Of a stretch of 64,000 bases of DNA, positions 1 through 7,723 are shown piece by piece (positions within the stretch are counted from its first letter, which is position 1; every line of letters starts with the position of its first letter). The stretch is from Nonomuraea helvata (GTDB taxonomy: Bacteria; Actinomycetota; Actinomycetes; Streptosporangiales; Streptosporangiaceae): positions 310,001-374,000 of the forward strand of contig NZ_BAAAXV010000009.1 of NCBI RefSeq assembly GCF_039535785.1. The letters run 5' to 3'. The position numbers and the translations under genes were made by a program. Under the pieces are notes generated by a model, which worked only from the letters and a program-made list of their open reading frames with translations, was not told the DNA's origin and made no database searches.

Positions 1-771
1 GAACAGCTCCACCGCGAGCAGCCCGGTCACACCCAGCTCGTGGGCGATCTTCAGGCCGATGCGCTGCGCCTGCGCCGCCTCCTCGGGGTCCAGCCGGGGA
101 GCGGGCGCGATGACCTCCACGCAGATGCCGTCCTGCTGGACGGTCTCCACGACCGGGTAGCTGACGCCCTGCCCGTGCGGCGAGCGGGCCACCAGCACCG
201 CGAGCTCCCGCTCGAACGGCACGAACGCCTCGGCGAGCAGCTCGACCCCGGTCGCGAACGCCTCCGCGACCTCCTCCGGGGACCGGCACACCCACACGCC
301 GCGGCCGTCGTAGCCGCCGCGCACCGACTTCAGCACCACGGGCCAGCCGTGCTCGCCCGCGAAGCGCTCGGCCTCCTCGGCCGACGACACGCGTGCCCAG
401 GCCGGGCAGGGCACGCCGACCGCGCTGAGCCGCTCGCGCATGACCGCCTTGTCCTGGGCGTGCACGAGCGCGTCGGCGCCGGGGTGCACCGCGTGGCCGG
501 CGTCGGCCAGAGCCCGGATGTGCTCGGTCGGGACGTGTTCGTGGTCGAACGTGATCGCGGCGCAGCCCTTGGCGAATTCGCGTAGATCGTCGAGATCGCG
601 GTAGTCTCCGATGCGCGTGTCGACGATCACCCGTGCGGCGCTCTCCTCAGGGGTGTTGGCCAGCACTCGCAGCTCGACACCCAGCGCGATGGCCGGTGGC
701 TGCGACATCCTGGCCAGCTGACCCGCGCCGACGATGCCGACGACCGGTCCGATGGGGCTGTAGGAACTCAC
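1..771 (-). CDS. purK: PurK, N5-carboxyaminoimidazole ribonucleotide synthase (3' part outside window)
   Basis: Reading leftward from GTG at 771, the protein begins with a glycine-rich nucleotide fold (VVGIVGAGQLARM) followed by an ATP-grasp-like body with FDHEHVPTEH, as in PurK. The family carboxylates 5-aminoimidazole ribonucleotide with ATP and bicarbonate in purine synthesis. About 257 residues are visible and the C-terminus lies beyond position 1. The gene is divergent from gtrA, a common actinobacterial arrangement in which purE usually follows purK; purE would be outside this window. No strong Shine-Dalgarno precedes the GTG, so the exact start is less certain than the identity. Confidence 0.88.
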   Translation of the reverse strand, partial: MSSYSPIGPVVGIVGAGQLARMSQPPAIALGVELRVLANTPEESAARVIVDTRIGDYRDLDDLREFAKGCAAITFDHEHVPTEHIRALADAGHAVHPGADALVHAQDKAVMRERLSAVGVPCPAWARVSSAEEAERFAGEHGWPVVLKSVRGGYDGRGVWVCRSPEEVAEAFATGVELLAEAFVPFERELAVLVARSPHGQGVSYPVVETVQQDGICVEVIAPAPRLDPEEAAQAQRIGLKIAHELGVTGLLAVELF

Positions 772-1049
772 GCCAGGTGAGCTTACCGGGACGGAACGAC
801 TTTCCCGGACGCTCCGGGCTGGGCGGCCGTTCCGGGTCGCCTTCGCAGGCACGACCGCCCAGCGCTCTGCCCCGCCCGCATGCCGGATGGCGCGGGAGGA
901 TGCAACGTAGCGTAATGCCCATCTTTCGTAATGCCGGGGCATAAAGCGGTATTTCTAAGCAGGATGTTCGCGAGGCTGATATCGACCCTACATCCTGACC
1001 GGTACGCTGAGAGGATCCGGCACAGCGAAGGAAGGGACCGAGCGGAGAC
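772..1049. promoter_or_regulatory. purK-gtrA divergent intergenic region
   Basis: This 278-base spacer must carry promoters for both divergent genes. A direct repeat CGTAATGCC occurs at 911-919 and 927-935, 16 bases apart, in the more AT-rich middle. An AAGGAAGG run at 1028-1035 lies about 15 bases before the gtrA GTG. No clear -35/-10 pair was identified, and the repeat may be chance. Confidence 0.35.
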
Positions 1050-1532
1050 GTGAATTTCGTTGGACGCCTCTATGAGCGGTTCGCCTCGCTGGTCTACGAG
1101 CTCGCCAAGTTCGGCAGCATCGGGGCCATCGCCTTCCTGATCGACTTCGGCCTGCTCAACCTCTGCAACGTCGTGCTGGACTGGGGCCCGCTGACGTCGA
1201 AGGTCGTGGCGACGACGGTCTCCACGACGTTCGCCTACCTCGGCAACCGCTACTGGACCTTCCGGCACCGCGAGCAGAACGGGCTGGGGCGCGAATACTT
1301 CCTGTTCTTCCTGCTCAACGGCATCGCACTGCTGTTCGGCATGCTGGCGATCGGCTTCACCACCTACACGCTGGGCCTGGACGACCCGCTCAGCTTCAAC
1401 ATCGCCAACATCGTGGGCGTCGGGCTCGGCACGCTCTTCCGTTACTGGTCGTACAAGAAGTGGGTGTTCCTGGAGGCCACCGAGCCGATCCCGGTGGAGC
1501 TGCCCGAGGCCGGGGTCAAGCAGGACCGCTGA
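1050..1532 (+). CDS. GtrA-family membrane protein
   Basis: 160 residues from a GTG start. Four hydrophobic segments (about residues 19-40, 45-65, 82-104 and 112-130) and the motif YLGNRYWTFRH match the GtrA/DPMS family. These small proteins are thought to move or present polyprenyl-linked sugars across the membrane for cell-wall or teichoic-acid glycosylation. The last 17 bases overlap the 3' end of the convergent histidine kinase gene. Family membership is clear; the sugar substrate cannot be inferred. Confidence 0.85.
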   Translation: MNFVGRLYERFASLVYELAKFGSIGAIAFLIDFGLLNLCNVVLDWGPLTSKVVATTVSTTFAYLGNRYWTFRHREQNGLGREYFLFFLLNGIALLFGMLAIGFTTYTLGLDDPLSFNIANIVGVGLGTLFRYWSYKKWVFLEATEPIPVELPEAGVKQDR

Positions 1533-2796
1533 CCACCCGGTTCCTGCTGCCGTCGTCCTCCGCCGGGCGCAGGAAGATGGCGAACGTGGCGGGGCGGCGC
1601 CGTATCAGCTCCAACCGGCCGCCGTCGGCGGCGGCCAGCGCGCGGGCGAGCGTCAGGCCCAGGCCGGTGCCTCCGCCGCCGCTGACGTTCCGCTCGAAGA
1701 TCTTGGGTGCTATCTCGTCGGCGATCCCCGGGCCCTCGTCGGCCACCTCGATCACCACGTAGTTGTCGCCGCTGGTGACGGTGACGGTGACGGCGCCGCC
1801 GCCGTGGCGCAGTGAGTTCTCCAGCAGGGAGGCGATCACCTGGCCGAATCCGCCGGTGGTGGCCATCGCCTTCAGCCCGCGCCCGCCCTCCAGGCGCAGG
1901 ATGCGGCCGGCGTCCCTGAACACCGGCTCCCACTCCCTGACCTGCTGGATGAGGACCTCGTCGACGGCGATCGGCTCGGCCTGGGCGTGGCGCTGACGCC
2001 GGGCCGCGGCCAGCAGCTCGTCGATCACGGCGGTGAGCCGCTCCGCCTGTACGATCGCCGCCTCGCCCTCCTCGCGTACGACTTCGGGCTCGTTCGCGGC
2101 GGACACGATCTCCTCAAGGCGCATGGTGAGACCGGTCAAGGGCGTGCGGAGCTGGTGGGAGGCGTCGGTGGCGAACTCGCGCTCGCGCGTGAGCAGGTCG
2201 GAGATGCGGGTGGCGCTGCGGTCGAGCACCTGTGCCACCCGGTCCAGCTCAGGTATGCCGTACCGGTGTTTGCTCGGCCGCGCGTCGCCCGACCCCAGCC
2301 GTTCGGCGATCTTCGCCAGGTCCTGCAGGGGCAGCGTCAGCCTCCGGGACTGTACGACGGCCAGGCTCACGGCCACCGCAAGGGCGGCACCTGCCAGGGC
2401 GACGATGAGCATGAGGCGAGCCCGCACATCCTGCTCGACCTTGTCCCTGTCGCGACTTATCCGGACGTAGACGCCGGTGTTGGTCTGCGCGTCCTCTGTC
2501 ATGAGGTGACCGGACGGCGGAGCGGTGCCGACCACGGTCACCCGGAGGGGGGTTCCGCGCTCCCATATCTGTATGTACCGGCCCGGATATTTCTGTTCCA
2601 GCTGCTGAGGGTCGAGTGGTGTCTCCTGAACACGGGCATACTCGACCTCTCCCACGAGGCGCTTGGCCTCCGCCCCGAGCTCCTGAGCCGCCTCGTCGAC
2701 GATGAGGCGGCTGACGACGACGCCCAGGGGGACCCCCAGCAGCAGGACCGCGATGACCGCGACCAGCAGCGTGGAGGAGAGCAGTCGGCGGCGCAT
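1516..2796 (-). CDS. Sensor histidine kinase (HAMP, HisKA, HATPase)
   Basis: 426 residues. The N-terminus has one transmembrane helix (about 7-29), a roughly 95-residue extracellular loop and a second helix (about 127-148), followed by a HAMP region. The H-box ATDASHQLRTPLTG places the phosphorylated histidine at H214. The N-box SLLENSLRHGG and G-boxes DEGPGI and GGTGLGLTLA complete the kinase core. It lies three bases downstream of its response regulator and is probably cotranscribed with it. The signal sensed is unknown. The 3' end overlaps gtrA. Confidence 0.93.
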   Translation of the reverse strand: MRRRLLSSTLLVAVIAVLLLGVPLGVVVSRLIVDEAAQELGAEAKRLVGEVEYARVQETPLDPQQLEQKYPGRYIQIWERGTPLRVTVVGTAPPSGHLMTEDAQTNTGVYVRISRDRDKVEQDVRARLMLIVALAGAALAVAVSLAVVQSRRLTLPLQDLAKIAERLGSGDARPSKHRYGIPELDRVAQVLDRSATRISDLLTREREFATDASHQLRTPLTGLTMRLEEIVSAANEPEVVREEGEAAIVQAERLTAVIDELLAAARRQRHAQAEPIAVDEVLIQQVREWEPVFRDAGRILRLEGGRGLKAMATTGGFGQVIASLLENSLRHGGGAVTVTVTSGDNYVVIEVADEGPGIADEIAPKIFERNVSGGGGTGLGLTLARALAAADGGRLELIRRRPATFAIFLRPAEDDGSRNRVVSGPA

Positions 2797-2799
2797 CTC

Positions 2800-3468
2800 C
2801 TACTCGCGCTCGAACCGGAAGCCGACTCCCCGGACGGTGGTGATGTAACGGGGCTTCGCGGCATCGTCGCCGAGCTTGCGACGCAGCCAGGAGATGTGCA
2901 TGTCGAGTGTCTTGGTCGAACCCCACCAGTTCGTGTCCCAGACCTCGCGCATGATCTGCTCGCGGGTGACGACCTTTCCGGCGTCACGTACGAGCACACG
3001 CAGGAGGTCGAACTCCTTGGTCGTCAGGTGCAGCTCCTTGTCTCCCATCCACGCACGACGCGAATCGGCGTCGATGCGCACGCCCTGGACGACGGGAGTC
3101 TCGGAGGTCCCGCGGCGAAGCAGCGCCCGTACCCGGGCGAGCAGCTCGGCCAGCCTGAACGGTTTGGTCACGTAGTCGTCCGCGCCGGCGTCGAGTCCGA
3201 CGACCGTGTCGACCTCGTCGACGCGGGCGGTGAGTATGAGAACAGGGGTGCCGTGCCCCTCGGCCCGGATCCGGCGGGCCACCTCCAGCCCGTCCATTTC
3301 GGGCAATCCAAGATCAAGTACGATGAGGTCGATGCCGCCCGACAGAGCACGCTCCAGGGCTTGCGGGCCGTCGGGGCTCACCTCAACCTGGTAGCCCTCG
3401 CGGCGTAGCGCACGCGCGAGCGGCTCCGAGATCGAGGTGTCATCCTCGGCGAGAAGTACGCAGGTCAT
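2800..3468 (-). CDS. OmpR/PhoB-family response regulator
   Basis: 222 residues. The receiver domain (1-115) has the acidic pair E8-D9-D10, phospho-acceptor D52 in VLDLGLPEMDG, T80 and K102 in TKPF. A winged-helix DNA-binding domain (about 128-220) follows, ending VRGVGFRFE as usual for the OmpR subfamily. It is the first gene of a two-gene operon with the histidine kinase. The divergent lectin gene is a possible but unproven target. Confidence 0.95.
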   Translation of the reverse strand: MTCVLLAEDDTSISEPLARALRREGYQVEVSPDGPQALERALSGGIDLIVLDLGLPEMDGLEVARRIRAEGHGTPVLILTARVDEVDTVVGLDAGADDYVTKPFRLAELLARVRALLRRGTSETPVVQGVRIDADSRRAWMGDKELHLTTKEFDLLRVLVRDAGKVVTREQIMREVWDTNWWGSTKTLDMHISWLRRKLGDDAAKPRYITTVRGVGFRFERE

Positions 3469-3728
3469 GAAGCGATCGTAGGACCTTAGGCGATCGTTTC
3501 CCGGGCACAGCGCCGGGTTTGACTCGTCGTTGACCTATCCATTGACCTGGGCAAACGCGGCTAAATATCGGTTAGTCCGGATTAAATTACCGCTGTTGGA
3601 GCGCCAGCCGAGAGGCACCGATCATGGCATTCCCGTTCCGCGCCATGAGCAACGCTCCGCGGCCGATCAGAACAAAAAGGGAATTGCGCGCGTCTCAGTG
3701 ATCAACAGTTCGCAGAAAGGTCATAGAC
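3469..3728. promoter_or_regulatory. Divergent intergenic region, response regulator and lectin
   Basis: 260 bases between divergent genes. GCGATCGT is repeated near 3472 and 3489, just upstream of the response-regulator gene, and could be an autoregulatory site. Two TTGACC hexamers at 3530-3535 and 3542-3547 precede an AT-rich stretch around 3560-3590, suggesting a promoter toward the lectin gene. Spacing to a -10 is not ideal, so this is tentative. Confidence 0.35.
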
Positions 3729-4205
3729 GTGGTCGCAATCTCCAAGAAACTCCTCGCCGTCACCGCCACCGCCGCCGTGGCGCTGTCCCTGGCCGCCGCT
3801 CCAGCCTCCGCGGCGAGCAGCAGATCGCGCTTGATGAACGCCGCCACCGGGCTCTGTCTGGCCGTGGGCAAGAGCGAGGTGAAGGCCGGCAAGAAGGTCA
3901 TCCAGTGGACGTGCTCCACCAACAAGGACCAGCAGTGGATCTACAAGGGCCGCAAGCTCGTCAACGCCAAGACCGGCATGTGCCTGGCGATCGCGCGTGG
4001 CGTCCAGGTCAAGGGCAAGTACGCGATCCAGTGGCCGTGCACCGACGGCGGGGCCGAGCAGGAGTGGATCTACGACAACCAGCACCTGCGGAACCAGGCC
4101 ACCGGGATGTGCCTGGCCGTCGGCAAGGGCGAGCGCAAGCCGGGCAAGTGGATCATCCAGTGGACCTGCCGGAACATCACCGACCAGAGCTGGATCATGC
4201 GCTAG
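3729..4205 (+). CDS. Secreted R-type (ricin B) beta-trefoil lectin
   Basis: 158 residues from GTG, with GAAAGG just upstream as ribosome-binding site. Residues 1-29 form a Sec signal peptide ending in ASA. The mature protein is essentially one beta-trefoil with three repeats. Each contains GLCLAVGK-like or GMCLA sequence, then IQW.C and a QxW motif (QQWIY, QEWIY, QSWIM). R-type lectins bind galactose-containing or other glycans; here no catalytic domain is attached. Probably an exported carbohydrate-binding protein; ligand unknown. Confidence 0.88.
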   Translation: MVAISKKLLAVTATAAVALSLAAAPASAASSRSRLMNAATGLCLAVGKSEVKAGKKVIQWTCSTNKDQQWIYKGRKLVNAKTGMCLAIARGVQVKGKYAIQWPCTDGGAEQEWIYDNQHLRNQATGMCLAVGKGERKPGKWIIQWTCRNITDQSWIMR

Positions 4206-4214
4206 AGCCGGCTC

Positions 4215-4240
4215 CGGGTGGGCTCCGGCAAGCCCACCCG
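4215..4240. terminator. Bidirectional hairpin terminator
   Basis: A perfect 9-base inverted repeat (CGGGTGGGC / GCCCACCCG) with an 8-base loop lies between the convergent lectin and bacterioferritin genes, ten bases after the lectin stop. There is no U tract, which is common in high-GC actinobacteria. Confidence 0.7.
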
Positions 4241-4250
4241 ATGGCCGTGG

Positions 4251-4736
4251 TCAGTCGTCGGACGACGGCGGCTCGGCGTAGCGGGCCAGGTACAGCTGCT
4301 CACCCAGGCTCCGGATGAGGCTGAGCTCCGTCTCCAGGTAGTCGATGTGCGATTCCTCGTCCTCCAGGATCTCCTCGAAGATCCGGGCCGAGGTGATGTC
4401 GCCCTTCTCGCGCATGAGCGCGATCGCCGGGCGCAGGCGCTGCACGACGGAGAGCTCGACCTCAAGGTCCGCCCTGAGCTGCTCCTCGACGGTCTGCCCG
4501 ATGTGCAGGGTCCCCAGACGCTGGTAATTGGGCAGGCCTTCGAGGAAGAGGATGCGATCGGTGAGGCGCTCGGCGTGGCGCATCTCGTCGATCGACTCCG
4601 CGCGGGTGTGCTCGGCGAGTTTGGTGTATCCCCAGTTCTCCTGCATCTTGGCGTGGAGGAAGTACTGGTTGATCGCGGTGAGCTCGGCGGTCAGCTGTTC
4701 GTTGAGCAACTCGATGATCTGCTTGTCGCCCTGCAT
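4251..4736 (-). CDS. bfr: Bacterioferritin
   Basis: 161 residues, the usual length. Ferroxidase ligands E18, E51, H54, E94, E127 and H130 are in place, and M52 matches the heme-ligating methionine of bacterioferritins, so this is a heme-binding Bfr rather than a plain ferritin. It stores iron as a ferric mineral inside a 24-mer. It lies 15 bases downstream of bfd and is probably cotranscribed, under the iron boxes at 4962-5009. Confidence 0.96.
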   Translation of the reverse strand: MQGDKQIIELLNEQLTAELTAINQYFLHAKMQENWGYTKLAEHTRAESIDEMRHAERLTDRILFLEGLPNYQRLGTLHIGQTVEEQLRADLEVELSVVQRLRPAIALMREKGDITSARIFEEILEDEESHIDYLETELSLIRSLGEQLYLARYAEPPSSDD

Positions 4737-4751
4737 GAAACGGGCCCCTTG

Positions 4752-4928
4752 CTATGCGGTCGTCAGTTCTTCAGACCTTTTCAGCATTGCACAGATCTTC
4801 CGTACACATCGGGCACAGTCCCCACCAGCACCTGTAGTGTCGCGAATCTGCTTCGCGCTCTTGGCCCCGGCAGCGATGCAGTCGTGCACCTCGTTCTCCG
4901 TCACAGCACGACAAATGCACACGTACAT
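4752..4928 (-). CDS. bfd: Bacterioferritin-associated ferredoxin
   Basis: 58 residues starting MYVCICRAVTENEV. Four cysteines (CIC near the start and CARC near residue 38) fit the Bfd-type [2Fe-2S] fold. In studied bacteria Bfd donates electrons to bacterioferritin to reduce and release stored iron. The ATG at 4928 is chosen because GAGAGG lies about 11 bases upstream and the family begins here; a longer reading to 4976 would run into the iron box. First gene of a bfd-bfr operon. Confidence 0.9.
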   Translation of the reverse strand: MYVCICRAVTENEVHDCIAAGAKSAKQIRDTTGAGGDCARCVRKICAMLKRSEELTTA

Positions 4929-4961
4929 CCGGTGGCAGGCCTCTCGACAAGCAGCAACAAC

Positions 4962-4980
4962 AAAGGTTAGGCACACCTAA
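4962..4980 (-). promoter_or_regulatory. IdeR/DmdR-type iron box 1
   Basis: AAAGGTTAGGCACACCTAA matches the 19-base DtxR/IdeR consensus TTAGGTTAGGCTAACCTAA at 15 positions. It is centred about 43 bases upstream of the bfd start. Confidence 0.82.
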
Positions 4981-4990
4981 GGTAGCTCAC

Positions 4991-5009
4991 TTTGGTAAGG
5001 CTTGCCTAC
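4991..5009 (-). promoter_or_regulatory. IdeR/DmdR-type iron box 2
   Basis: TTTGGTAAGGCTTGCCTAC matches the iron-box consensus at 14 of 19 positions. It is centred 29 bases upstream of box 1 relative to bfd, giving a tandem pair. Confidence 0.7.
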
Positions 5010-5029
5010 GTTAGCTAGGCCACACTCTG

Positions 5030-5650
5030 CTATCCACCCCGGGTGATCCATTCCTCCAGGTGAGGGCCCTCCGCGCCGATCGTGGTCGAGTCGCCGTGTC
5101 CCGTGTGCACGACGGTCTCGGGAGGCAGCGTCAGCAGCCGCTCCCGGATCGACTCGATGATCGTGTCGAACGAGCTGTACGACCGGCCGGTCGCCCCGGG
5201 CCCGCCCTTGAAGAGCGTGTCGCCGCTGAACAGGGCACCGAGGTCCGGCGCGTACAGGCACACCGCCCCGGGCGAGTGGCCCGGCGTGTGGAGCACCTCC
5301 AGCGCGATCCCGCCCACCTCGATCTTGTCCCCGTCGGCCAGCGGCTCGTACGGCACCGCGTCGCTGTACTGCTGCTCCCACAGCACCTGGTCGGCGGGGT
5401 GGAGCCGGATCGGCGCGCCGGTGCGGTCGGCGAGCGGCTTGGCGGCGTTGATGTGGTCGTTGTGCGCATGGGTGCACACGACGGCCTTGACCGTGCGCCC
5501 GCCCACCCGCTCGGCGATCCGCCCGGCGTCGTGCGCGGCGTCGATGATGAGGACCTCGCGGGCGTCGCCGACCAGCCAGACGTTGTTGTCGACGTCCCAG
5601 GTGCCGCCGTCCAGCGAGAACGTGCCCGAGGTGACGACTCTGTCGATCAT
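5030..5650 (-). CDS. MBL-fold metallohydrolase paired with mycothiol formaldehyde dehydrogenase
   Basis: 206 residues. The metal motif THAHNDH, later HTPGHSPG and FSGDTLF, and a C-terminal HTGHGD are hallmarks of glyoxalase-II-like metallo-beta-lactamase-fold hydrolases. The ATG directly follows the stop of the S-(hydroxymethyl)mycothiol dehydrogenase gene (TAGATG). This context suggests it hydrolyses the S-formylmycothiol product to formate and mycothiol. That role is inferred from neighbourhood; the fold is clear. Confidence 0.88.
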   Translation of the reverse strand: MIDRVVTSGTFSLDGGTWDVDNNVWLVGDAREVLIIDAAHDAGRIAERVGGRTVKAVVCTHAHNDHINAAKPLADRTGAPIRLHPADQVLWEQQYSDAVPYEPLADGDKIEVGGIALEVLHTPGHSPGAVCLYAPDLGALFSGDTLFKGGPGATGRSYSSFDTIIESIRERLLTLPPETVVHTGHGDSTTIGAEGPHLEEWITRGG

Positions 5651-6745
5651 CTAGAACTTCACCACCGAGCGCAGCACCTCGCCGCGGTGCATCTTCGCGA
5701 ACGCCTCCTCGACCTGGTCGAGCACGATCGTCTCGGTGACGAACCTGTCCAGCGGCAGCCTGTCCTGCAGGAACAGGTCGATGAGCATCGGGAAGTCACG
5801 CGAGGGCAGGCAGTCGCCGTACCAGGAGGACTTGAGCGAGCCGCCGCGGCCGAAGACGTCGAGGAGCGGGAGCTCGAGCTTCATCTCAGGGGTGGGGACG
5901 CCGACCAGGACGACCGTGCCGGCCAGGTCGCGGGCGTAGAAGGCCTGCTCGTACGTCTCCGGCCGGCCCACGGCCTCGACGACCACGTCGGCGCCGAACC
6001 CGCCGGTCAGGTCCCGGATCGCCGCCACCGGGTCGTTCTCGCGGGAGTTGACGGTGTGGGTGGCGCCGAAGTCGCGCGCCCAGGCCAGCTTGCGGTCGTC
6101 CACGTCCACCGCGATGATCTTCGAGGCGCCGGCCAGCGCGGCGCCGAGGATCGCGGCGTTCCCCACGCCGCCGCAGCCGATGACGGCGACGGAGTCGCCC
6201 CGGCTCACCCCGCCGGTGTTGATCGCGGCGCCGAGACCCGCCATGACGCCGCAGCCCAGCAGCCCCGCCACCTTCGCGGGCGCCTCGGCGGAGACCTTGG
6301 TGCACTGCCCTGCGGCGACCAGCGTCTTCTCCAGGAACGCGCCGATGCCCAGCGCCGGGGAGAGCTCCGTGCCGTCCTTGAGCGTCATCTTCTGGGTGGC
6401 GTTGTGGGTGTTGAAGCAGTACCAGGGGCGGCCGCGCAGGCAGGCGCGGCACTGCCCGCACACCGCGCGCCAGTTGAGTATCACGAAGTCGCCGGGGGCC
6501 ACGTCGGTGACGCCGGGGCCGACCGCCTCGACGACGCCCGCCGCCTCGTGCCCGAGCAGGAACGGGAAGTCGTCGTTGATCCCGCCCTCGCGATAGTGCA
6601 GGTCGGTGTGGCAGACCCCGCAGGCCTGCACGTTGACGACGGCCTCGCCTGGACCGGGGTCCGGCACCACGACCGTCTCTAGGGAAACTTCCTGGCCCTT
6701 GGCTCGGGCGATGACGCCCTGCACTTCGTACGGCATGGCAGCCAT
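5651..6745 (-). CDS. S-(hydroxymethyl)mycothiol dehydrogenase
   Basis: 364 residues, zinc-dependent medium-chain alcohol dehydrogenase. Catalytic-zinc region C42/C45-H46 (GVCHTD) and H66 (GHEAAG), structural-zinc cysteines C96, C99, C102 and C110, and an NAD-binding GCGGVGN turn are present. The sequence matches the mycothiol-dependent formaldehyde dehydrogenase group (MscR/AdhE2), which oxidises the formaldehyde-mycothiol adduct and also reduces S-nitrosomycothiol. It heads a two-gene operon with the MBL hydrolase and implies a mycothiol-producing actinobacterium. Confidence 0.93.
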   Translation of the reverse strand: MAAMPYEVQGVIARAKGQEVSLETVVVPDPGPGEAVVNVQACGVCHTDLHYREGGINDDFPFLLGHEAAGVVEAVGPGVTDVAPGDFVILNWRAVCGQCRACLRGRPWYCFNTHNATQKMTLKDGTELSPALGIGAFLEKTLVAAGQCTKVSAEAPAKVAGLLGCGVMAGLGAAINTGGVSRGDSVAVIGCGGVGNAAILGAALAGASKIIAVDVDDRKLAWARDFGATHTVNSRENDPVAAIRDLTGGFGADVVVEAVGRPETYEQAFYARDLAGTVVLVGVPTPEMKLELPLLDVFGRGGSLKSSWYGDCLPSRDFPMLIDLFLQDRLPLDRFVTETIVLDQVEEAFAKMHRGEVLRSVVKF

Positions 6746-6751
6746 CTTGTG

Positions 6752-7720
6752 TCAGGAGGATGGTCTCCGCAAGACGTAGGGCTGTACCACGCCGAGCCCC
6801 CTCGCGGGACGACGTCTGATCTTGTGCAACTCGAACCCGTCGAGCCCCTCGGCCAGCGACGAGTCCGCCAGGATCGTGCCCGGCCTGGCGATGGCGGTGA
6901 GCCTGGCGGCCAGGTTGACGGTGGTGCCGAAGACGTCGCCCAGCATGGGCAGCACGGGCCCGTACGCCATGCCGACGCGCAGCTCGACGCCCGACTCGGC
7001 CAGCTCGAGCGCGATCTCCGCCGCCTGGGCCGCGGTCGGGGCGGTGAACAGCACCTCGTCGCCCAGCGTCTTGACCAGCCGGGCGCCGTGGGAGGCCACC
7101 ACGTCGGAGGCGAGCGCCTCGAACCCCTCGACCAGCTCGGCCAGCTCCTTCTCGTCGAGCTCGCGGGAACGCCTGGTGAACGACACCAGATCCGCGAACC
7201 CCACCGCCATCGACACCCGGGTCGGCACCAGCTCGTCGTTGCCGTCGGCGATGGCCAGCAGCCGGGTGCCCGCGGCGGCGAGCTGGGCCCGCCAGACGTG
7301 GATCAGCACGTCCTCGAAGCCGGGCATCAGCTCCAGCGCTGCGTCGAGCACGTGGGCGAGGTCGTCCTCCGAGGGCTCCTGCGGCAGCATCGCGCCGATG
7401 ATGATCTCGGCCTGCCACTGCGCCAGCCTGGCCGTGGTCTGGCCGAGCGCCCGGGCCATGCGGATGACCGTCTGCTCGTCGATGAGGCCGCTGTCGAGCA
7501 TCCCGCGCACCCGCCGCAGCGCCTGGAGGTCGGCGTCGGTGAACGTCACTGCCTCGTCGGCCCGCTGCGCGAACCCGAGCGCCCGCCAGATGCGCTCGGC
7601 GAGCTCCTGAGGCACTCCTGCTTCGGCGGTGACCTGATCTTTTGTGAAGCGGGGCGACGCGCCGACGAGCAACCGCTCGATCTCCTCGGCGGTCGGCCTG
7701 CCGCGGCTCGGGCTGCTCAC
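6752..7720 (-). CDS. Class III adenylate cyclase, Rv1264-like
   Basis: 322 residues. The N-terminal ~160 residues resemble the autoinhibitory module of M. tuberculosis Rv1264, which in that enzyme makes activity pH-dependent. The cyclase domain retains metal-binding D177 (FADLVSFT) and D221 (KTLGDEVLF), purine-selecting K217 and D262, and transition-state residues N269 and R273 (NLAARL). An active cyclase is therefore expected. No transmembrane helix is evident. It lies three bases after the PH-domain gene and just upstream of the formaldehyde genes, all leftward. Confidence 0.9.
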   Translation of the reverse strand: MSSPSRGRPTAEEIERLLVGASPRFTKDQVTAEAGVPQELAERIWRALGFAQRADEAVTFTDADLQALRRVRGMLDSGLIDEQTVIRMARALGQTTARLAQWQAEIIIGAMLPQEPSEDDLAHVLDAALELMPGFEDVLIHVWRAQLAAAGTRLLAIADGNDELVPTRVSMAVGFADLVSFTRRSRELDEKELAELVEGFEALASDVVASHGARLVKTLGDEVLFTAPTAAQAAEIALELAESGVELRVGMAYGPVLPMLGDVFGTTVNLAARLTAIARPGTILADSSLAEGLDGFELHKIRRRPARGLGVVQPYVLRRPSS

Positions 7721-7723
7721 CTG

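Noticed and set aside
40..585. Rightward reading frame of 181 codons over purK
   Set aside because: It is the antisense shadow of purK; composition is arginine/alanine/histidine-rich with no family motif.
4929..4976. Longer Bfd start at 4976
   Set aside because: It would place coding sequence over the iron box and adds residues not found in Bfd proteins; ATG 4928 has a ribosome-binding site.
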